Of a stretch of 64,000 bases of DNA, positions 59,003 to 64,000 are shown piece by piece. How positions within the stretch are numbered: position 1 is the first letter of the stretch; each line of letters opens with the position of its first letter. Source of the DNA: an uncultured Collinsella sp. (lineage in GTDB: Bacteria; Actinomycetota; Coriobacteriia; Coriobacteriales; Coriobacteriaceae); contig CAUAJB010000001.1 of assembly GCA_958429225.1 (NCBI GenBank), positions 1-64,000 on the forward strand. Reading direction: 5' to 3'. The position numbers and the translations under genes are program-made. The notes beneath the pieces are model-generated. The model worked only from the letters and a program-made list of their open reading frames with translations. It had not been told where the DNA came from and searched no databases.

Positions 59003-60494
59003 GGCGAAGCCCATCATGATCCAGGGCACCATGTCGAACGCGGGGAAGAGCCTGCTTGCGGCGGGGCTGTGCCGTGTGCTTTCGCAGGACGGCCTGCGCG
59101 TGGCTCCCTTCAAGAGCCAGAACATGGCGCTCAACAGCGGTGTCACGGCCGATGGGCTCGAGATGGGGCGCGCCCAGATCATGCAGGCCGAGGCGTGCGG
59201 CATCGCGCCCGACGTGCGCATGAACCCCATCCTGCTCAAGCCCGAAAGCGACCACCGAAGCCAGCTCATCGTGGCCGGCAAGGCGCAGGGAGCCTTCGCT
59301 GCGAGGGACTACTTCGCGCGAAAGAAGGCGCTCATGCCGCAGATTTTGGGGGCGTTCGATTCGCTCGCGGAGGAAAACGACGTCATCGTCATCGAGGGCG
59401 CCGGCAGCCCCGTCGAAATCAACCTTGCCGAAAACGACATCGTCAACATGGGGCTCGCGCGCGCCGTGTCCTCCCCCGTGCTACTCGCGGGCGACATCGA
59501 CCCAGGCGGGGTGTTTGCCCAGCTCTACGGCACGGTCGCGCTCTTTGCACCCGAGGACCGCGCGCTTTTGCGGGGGCTTGTGGTAAATAAGTTCCGCGGC
59601 GATGCGGAAATCCTGCGCCCGGGTTTGGCCCCGCTCGAGAATATGTGCGGGGTTCCCGTCGTGGGGGTCGTGCCGTATCTTACGCTCGACCTGGACGACG
59701 AGGACTCGCTTGCACCGCGCCTATCTGCCCGCGAGGCGCGCGGCGTCATCGACGTCGCCGTCGTGCGCCTTCCGCATCTGTCGAACTTCACCGACTTCGA
59801 CCCGCTTTCGCGCGTGCCCGGCGTGGGCGTGCGCTATGTTTCCTCGACGACCGATCTGGGCCGACCCGACCTGGTGGTGCTCCCAGGCTCGAAGACCACA
59901 CTCGACGACGCGCGCTGGCTTGCGGCTAGCGGCATCGGAGCCTGTGTACGCGCGCTTTCGGGCGCGGGCACGCCGGTGCTCGGCATATGCGGAGGCTACC
60001 AGCTTTTGGGAGACGAGCTTTCCGACCCGCACGGCAGGGAAGGCGCTGGCACCGCGCGCGGGCTCGGGCTCATCCCTGCAAGTACGGTGTTCAAGGAGGA
60101 AAAGCGCCTCGCCCAGTCGGAGCTTCGCATCACGGGCGCCCAAGGCGCGTTCTCGGTGTGGAACGGCATGACGGCTCGCGGGTACGAGATTCACGACGGC
60201 GAAACGACCGTCTCCTGCGCCCCTGCGGGCACGATTGGCGGCAAACCAGAAGGCGCGGCCTGCGGAAACGTGTTCGGAACTTATCTCCACGGCCTGTTCG
60301 ACGAACCGGGGGTGGCGCTCGCCCTCGCGCGCTCGCTTGCGCGCATGCGCGGCCTGCCCGAAAGCCTCGTGGGTGCTGCGGGCGCGGCGTCCGCGGCCGA
60401 TCACCGTGCGCGCGAGTTCGACCGCCTGGCCGACGGCGTGCGCGGGGCGCTCGACATGGAGTATGTCTACCGCATTATCGAGGAGGGCGTATGA
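58995..60494 (+). CDS. cbiP: Cobyric acid synthase
   Basis: Amidates the b, d, e and g side chains of adenosylcobyrinate diamide. The 499-residue protein has IQGTMSNAGKSLLAAGLCR near residue 9, PFKSQNMALNS near 37 and a C-terminal glutaminase domain with Cys in GICGGYQLLG near 332 and HGLFD near 433. GTG 58995 overlaps the cobD tail. It overlaps cobO by 4 bp. Confidence 0.95.
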   Translation: MGRAKPIMIQGTMSNAGKSLLAAGLCRVLSQDGLRVAPFKSQNMALNSGVTADGLEMGRAQIMQAEACGIAPDVRMNPILLKPESDHRSQLIVAGKAQGAFAARDYFARKKALMPQILGAFDSLAEENDVIVIEGAGSPVEINLAENDIVNMGLARAVSSPVLLAGDIDPGGVFAQLYGTVALFAPEDRALLRGLVVNKFRGDAEILRPGLAPLENMCGVPVVGVVPYLTLDLDDEDSLAPRLSAREARGVIDVAVVRLPHLSNFTDFDPLSRVPGVGVRYVSSTTDLGRPDLVVLPGSKTTLDDARWLAASGIGACVRALSGAGTPVLGICGGYQLLGDELSDPHGREGAGTARGLGLIPASTVFKEEKRLAQSELRITGAQGAFSVWNGMTARGYEIHDGETTVSCAPAGTIGGKPEGAACGNVFGTYLHGLFDEPGVALALARSLARMRGLPESLVGAAGAASAADHRAREFDRLADGVRGALDMEYVYRIIEEGV

Positions 60495-61006
60495 TCCACG
60501 TGTATCATGGCGACGGCAAAGGCAAGACCACGGCGGCGATGGGCCTCGCCCTTCGCATGCTCGCCGCAGGCCGCCGCGTCGTCGTCGCGCAGTTCCTGAA
60601 AGACGGCGAAAGCGGGGAGGCGCGCCTGCTCGCCGAGCATTTTGGCGTGCCCGTGTTCGCGGGGAAGGTGTCGGACAAGTTTACTTGGTCAATGACGTCG
60701 GAAGAACTTGCCGCGACGTGCGAGCTGCACGATGGGAACCTCGCTTCCGCGCTAGCCGAGCTCGAGGGTGCTCAGGAGGGGCTGCTCGTGCTCGACGAGG
60801 CGCTCGACGCGCTTTCGAAGGGGCTTGTCGACGAGGCGCTCGTGGACCGCGCGCTCGATATGTCCGCGCGCGGCGTCGAAGTAGCGCTCACCGGGCGCGC
60901 GCCTTCCCGCAAGATCGTGGAGAAGGCCGACTACATAACCGAGATGCGGTGCGAGAAACACCCCTATGCTCAGGGGATATGTGCAAGGGAAGGAGTGGAG
61001 TACTAG
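60491..61006 (+). CDS. cobO: Cob(I)yrinic acid a,c-diamide adenosyltransferase
   Basis: Attaches the 5'-deoxyadenosyl upper ligand using ATP. The 171-residue protein is of the CobA/BtuR/CobO family: P-loop YHGDGKGKTTAAMG near residue 5, VVAQFLKDGESGE near 31 and LLVLDEALDAL near 96. It overlaps cbiP by 4 bp and its stop touches the cbiC ATG. Confidence 0.93.
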   Translation: MIHVYHGDGKGKTTAAMGLALRMLAAGRRVVVAQFLKDGESGEARLLAEHFGVPVFAGKVSDKFTWSMTSEELAATCELHDGNLASALAELEGAQEGLLVLDEALDALSKGLVDEALVDRALDMSARGVEVALTGRAPSRKIVEKADYITEMRCEKHPYAQGICAREGVEY

Positions 61007-61648
61007 ATGGATTCCAAGGAGATGGCGCCCGGCGACATCGAGCGGCGCAGCTTCGAGATCATCACCGAAGAGCTCGGCGGCCGCACGTTCCCGCCGCTCG
61101 AAGAGCCCGTCGTGAAGCGCGTCATCCACACCACAGCCGACTTCACGTACGCCGATTCCCTCGTGTTCACCCATGACGCCGCGCACTGTGCGCTCGACGC
61201 ACTGCGCGCAGGTGCCACGGTACTCACCGACACGAACATGGCGCTCGCAGGCATAAGCAAGCCCGCGCTTGCGAAGCTCGGCTGCAAGGCCGTGTGCTAC
61301 ATGGCCGACCCTGATGTCGCTGCGGCTGCGCGCGCCGCGGGCACGACTCGCGCCGTTGCGAGCATGGACAAAGCTTGCGGCATCGAGGGTCCGCTCATCG
61401 TGGCCGTCGGCAACGCCCCCACAGCACTTCTGCGCCTCGCAGAGCTCATGGAAGCGGGGAAGATCGCACCCGCGCTCGTCGTTGGGGTGCCAGTCGGGTT
61501 TGTGAACGTGGTCGAGGCGAAAGAGGAGCTACTCGCGCGACGCGTGCCGGCCATCGTCGCGAGGGGTCGCAAGGGCGGCTCGACCGTGGCGGCCGCCATT
61601 ATGAACGCGCTGCTCTACCAAATCACGCGCCTAGGCGGCCCGAAGTGA
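61007..61648 (+). CDS. cbiC: Cobalt-precorrin-8 methylmutase
   Basis: Moves the C11 methyl to C12 to give cobyrinate. The 213-residue protein has RVIHTTADFTYADSLVF near residue 40 with the active histidine, DTNMALAGIS near 75 and KACGIEGPLIVAVGNAPTAL near 122. Starts right after the cobO stop and overlaps cbiJ by 4 bp. Confidence 0.95.
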   Translation: MDSKEMAPGDIERRSFEIITEELGGRTFPPLEEPVVKRVIHTTADFTYADSLVFTHDAAHCALDALRAGATVLTDTNMALAGISKPALAKLGCKAVCYMADPDVAAAARAAGTTRAVASMDKACGIEGPLIVAVGNAPTALLRLAELMEAGKIAPALVVGVPVGFVNVVEAKEELLARRVPAIVARGRKGGSTVAAAIMNALLYQITRLGGPK

Positions 61649-62418
61649 CGGCGTCCGCATCCGCGCCGGCGCTGCGCATCTTCGCCGGCACCACCGAGGG
61701 CCGCCTTCTGTGCGAATGGGCGAGCGGGGCGGGTATCCCCGCCCGTGCCTACGCGGCAACCGAGTACGGAGGTGAGCTTTTGGGCGAGCTTCCGGGCATC
61801 GAGGTGCATGCGGGCAGGCTCGACGAGGCCGACATGGAGCGCGAGCTTTCCGGCGCGCGCATCGTCGTCGACGCCACGCACCCCTTCGCTACGCTCGCAA
61901 GCGGCAACATCCGGGCCGCTTCGCTTGCCGTGGGTGCACGATGCCTACGCCTTGCGCGCCCGGCTGAGGCGCTGCCCAAAGGCGTCGTGTCGGTCGCGTC
62001 GATCGCCTGCGCGGCGCGCTTTCTCTCCGAGAACCCGGGTCGCGCGCTTCTCACGACGGGGAGCAAGGAGCTTGCTCCCTACACGCGCGTCGCCGATTTC
62101 GCGGAGCGCTTCTTCGTGCGTGTGCTCCCGCTGCCCGGTGCTATAACGAAGTGCATCGACGCGGGGTTTTCGCCGTCGCACGTCATCGGCATGCAGGGGC
62201 CCTTCACCCGCGAGCTCAACGAGGCGATGCTTCGGCAGGTGGGCGCCCAGTGGCTTGTGACTAAGGACTCGGGAACCGTAGGCGGCACGGCTGAGAAGCT
62301 CGCCGCAGTGCGCGCCGTGGGAGCGCGCTGCATCGTGGTCACCCGTCCCGCCGAGGGAGGCGGGGCCCTTTCGCTTCGGGAAGTGGAAGACGCGCTCTTA
62401 CGGGAGTTCGCGCGCTAG
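61645..62418 (+). CDS. cbiJ: Cobalt-precorrin-6A reductase
   Basis: Reduces the macrocycle with NAD(P)H. The 257-residue protein has IFAGTTEGRLLCEWA near residue 12, VVDATHPFA near 72, LTTGSKELAPY near 134 and TKDSGTVGG near 208, fitting CobK/CbiJ. GTG 61645 overlaps the cbiC stop. It ends the operon and is followed at once by an 8-bp hairpin. Confidence 0.94.
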   Translation: MTASASAPALRIFAGTTEGRLLCEWASGAGIPARAYAATEYGGELLGELPGIEVHAGRLDEADMERELSGARIVVDATHPFATLASGNIRAASLAVGARCLRLARPAEALPKGVVSVASIACAARFLSENPGRALLTTGSKELAPYTRVADFAERFFVRVLPLPGAITKCIDAGFSPSHVIGMQGPFTRELNEAMLRQVGAQWLVTKDSGTVGGTAEKLAAVRAVGARCIVVTRPAEGGGALSLREVEDALLREFAR

Positions 62419-62435
62419 GCGCTCGCCGCGCCTAG
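62415..62435 (+). terminator. Hairpin at the end of the cobalamin operon
   Basis: Perfect stem CTAGGCGC/GCGCCTAG with a 5-nt loop that includes the cbiJ stop codon. There is no T run, so termination strength is doubtful. Confidence 0.5.
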
Positions 62436-62447
62436 GGCCCTTCAATC

Positions 62448-62514
62448 AGTTGCGGTGAAATAGTGTCTGTTTTTGCTGCTAGATAGCATATTCGGTTCCT
62501 AATTCACCGCAACT
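62448..62514. repeat. Dispersed palindrome, GTTGCGGTGAAATAG family, copy 2
   Basis: 16-bp arms (62448-62463 and 62499-62514) with one mismatch, same core as the repeat at 31242-31314. It lies exactly between the high-GC cobalamin block and the host-like ABC transporter genes, and could also end the convergent minus-strand gene. Confidence 0.7.
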
Positions 62515-62527
62515 TTTTGGTGGTGAC

Positions 62528-63742
62528 TTACTGGTAGCGTAGGCACTCCACCGGGTTGAGCTTTGCTGCGCGGCGAGCGGGATAGAAGCCAAAGATTACG
62601 CCGATGCCGACGGAGACGGCGAAGGCCAGCAGCACCGTGGCGATTGAAAAGCTCGGTGTGATTTGCCCGCTGGCTCCGAGCTCGCCAAGAATCCCGGATC
62701 CGGAGGCAAACATCGCGAGGCCCCAGGCCAGCAGATAGCCTATCAGGACACCCAACAGTCCGCCGGTGACGCACAGCGCCGAGGACTCGGCCAAAAACTG
62801 CGCGGTGATATCGCGACGACTGGCGCCCAGAGCGCGGCGGATGCCGATCTCGCGAATGCGCTCAGTCACGTTGGTGAGCATCATATTCATAATGCCGATA
62901 CCGCCGACAAGCAGTGAGATACTGGCGACAGCACCCATGATGAGCGAGAACGCGCCCATAAAGGAGTTGAGTGCATCGATGGCGCTTTTCATGGATGTCG
63001 CCGATACACTGTCGTACTCATCATCCTCCGCGATGCCCTTCATCGCGCGCACCTTGGACTCGATGGTCTTACAGAGCTCATCCATATCGGTGCCCTCGGC
63101 GGCGAGTGCGGTCACGCTGGGAAACGAGGGATTCTCGTCACCGAACAGCCCGGCAATGGTCTCTCGCGGCATGTATAGCGTGAGCGACCCCATGGAGTCG
63201 CTGCCGCCATCAATCACGCCTACAATCTGCACCTCGCCGTTGGACACCTTGATGGTTTTCCCCAGTGCGTCCTGTTCGTTGCCGTACAGCTGATCGGCGC
63301 CGCCGCGGCTGATGAGCGCCACGCGCGAGCCCGATTGGGACTCGGCCTGGGAATAGGTGCGCCCCGCAACGAGCTTGCTGGCACCCACGGCGTCGAGCAT
63401 GTCGCTATCGACGCCCTGCGCCATGACGGTATAGCTTTTATCGCCGGTCTTGTACTCGGTATACGCGCTGTCGACAATGCCGATCTGCTCAATCTGCGGC
63501 ACCAGTTTTTGAAGCTTCTGAACGTCAGAATCAGTGAGTTCTTGGGACGAATAGATCTGAACCATACGAGCTGCGTTGAGGCCCAGGCTGTTGACCAAGC
63601 TGTTTTGGATGCCGCCGATGAGCGAAGTCATGGCGATAACCGAGGCGATGCCGATGACAATGCCCAGGATGGTGAGCAGGCTGCGCCCCTTGTTGGCCTC
63701 GAGCGAGTGAAGGGCTTCCTGGATGAGGTCGCGCGTGCTCAT
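62528..63742 (-). CDS. MacB/FtsX-type ABC transporter permease
   Basis: A 404-residue membrane protein with one N-terminal transmembrane segment (about 20-45), a MacB_PCD extracytoplasmic domain (about 50-250) and three C-terminal segments (about 270-395) of the FtsX type, including GIGIMNMMLTNVTERIREIGIRRALGA near 281 in its family pattern. Such permeases work mechanically, exporting peptides, lipoproteins or antibiotics. ATG 63742 overlaps the ATPase stop by 4 bp. Substrate unknown. Confidence 0.92.
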   Translation of the reverse strand: MSTRDLIQEALHSLEANKGRSLLTILGIVIGIASVIAMTSLIGGIQNSLVNSLGLNAARMVQIYSSQELTDSDVQKLQKLVPQIEQIGIVDSAYTEYKTGDKSYTVMAQGVDSDMLDAVGASKLVAGRTYSQAESQSGSRVALISRGGADQLYGNEQDALGKTIKVSNGEVQIVGVIDGGSDSMGSLTLYMPRETIAGLFGDENPSFPSVTALAAEGTDMDELCKTIESKVRAMKGIAEDDEYDSVSATSMKSAIDALNSFMGAFSLIMGAVASISLLVGGIGIMNMMLTNVTERIREIGIRRALGASRRDITAQFLAESSALCVTGGLLGVLIGYLLAWGLAMFASGSGILGELGASGQITPSFSIATVLLAFAVSVGIGVIFGFYPARRAAKLNPVECLRYQ

Positions 63743-64000
63743 TCCATCACTCCGTTCGGCGGGGTGGTCGGATCGGAAATCATGGGCAGGCTATCTACGG
63801 CGCTGCGCAGGGTTCGCGGTGCATGTGGAATATACGCGCCGTCGTGGATTCGCCCGTCGCGGATGGTCACGGCACGGTCGGCTTCGGCGGCGATGCCGGG
63901 ATCGTGTGTGATGAGCACGATGGTCTTACCGCGCTCCTGAAGTCTATGGAAGGTCTCCATTACAAGCGCTCCAGTGGCGGAGTCCAGGTTTCCCGTCGGC
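63739..64000 (-). CDS. ABC transporter ATPase, MacB/LolD type (cut by window end)
   Basis: Only the C-terminal 86 or so residues are in the window. PTGNLDSATG directly follows Walker B in MacB/LolD ATPases, and the H-loop ITHDPGIA is near the middle. The tail runs to a stop at 63739-63741. It pairs with the permease gene that it overlaps by 4 bp. Confidence 0.93.
   Translation of the reverse strand, partial: PTGNLDSATGALVMETFHRLQERGKTIVLITHDPGIAAEADRAVTIRDGRIHDGAYIPHAPRTLRSAVDSLPMISDPTTPPNGVME

Overview
The window reads as chromosomal DNA of a high-GC, anaerobic gut actinobacterium of the class Coriobacteriia, most like Collinsella. This placement rests on recalled gene order and style (ileS with an actinobacterial-type T-box leader, alaS-ruvX-mltG-yqeG-aroK, a fructose PTS with HPr and enzyme I, a complete oxygen-independent cobalamin pathway). 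No database search was possible.

Layout. 1-1513: tail of an upstream gene, an intergenic stretch with four hairpins, and an iron-containing alcohol/glycerol dehydrogenase on the minus strand. 1650-14614: T-box leader and ileS, lspA, an RluA-type pseudouridine synthase, a GT2 glycosyltransferase, a small A24 prepilin peptidase, an HD/dGTPase-like gene, rarA/mgsA, then a cluster of a DUF948-like protein, a degenerate RsbW-like protein, a SigB/F-type sigma factor and an AI-2E family permease. 14693-21443: alaS, ruvX, mltG, a YqeG-type phosphatase, aroK and an aroB-like gene that lacks the usual active-site motifs. 21576-27960: M24 peptidase, efp, Asp23 protein, nusB, xseB, tlyA, nadK, recN. 28020-35936: sugar-PTS region with an RpiR regulator (minus), fused fructose PTS EIIBCA, HPr, EI and two tandem 1-phosphofructokinase paralogues. 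36132-40015: cca, two identical tRNA-Glu(CUC) genes, a YbhN-like membrane protein and a TetR regulator.

40018-62418 is the most striking part: a block of visibly higher GC with a distinct codon style, starting beside an 81-bp fossil of an IS3-family transposase. It holds two divergent transcription units. Leftward, behind a cobalamin riboswitch (45787-45905), lie a Tat/lipobox-bearing CbiK cobaltochelatase, a small lipoprotein, a solute-binding lipoprotein with an extra N-terminal beta-sandwich-like domain, a FecCD permease and an ABC ATPase. Rightward is a 16.3-kb, 17-gene, almost gap-free operon (cbiF-D-L-G-H-ET-A, cobT, cobU, cobS, a CobU-like/CobC fusion, cbiB, cobD, cbiP, cobO, cbiC, cbiJ). 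Together these encode essentially every step from sirohydrochlorin to cobalamin, but the only cobaltochelatase in the window is predicted to act outside the membrane.

62448-64000 returns to the host style with a dispersed palindromic repeat and a MacB-like ABC exporter (permease complete, ATPase cut by the window end). Several palindromic repeat families are scattered through intergenic regions, and one copy lies in frame inside the N-terminus of the ABC ATPase gene at 41334-41391.
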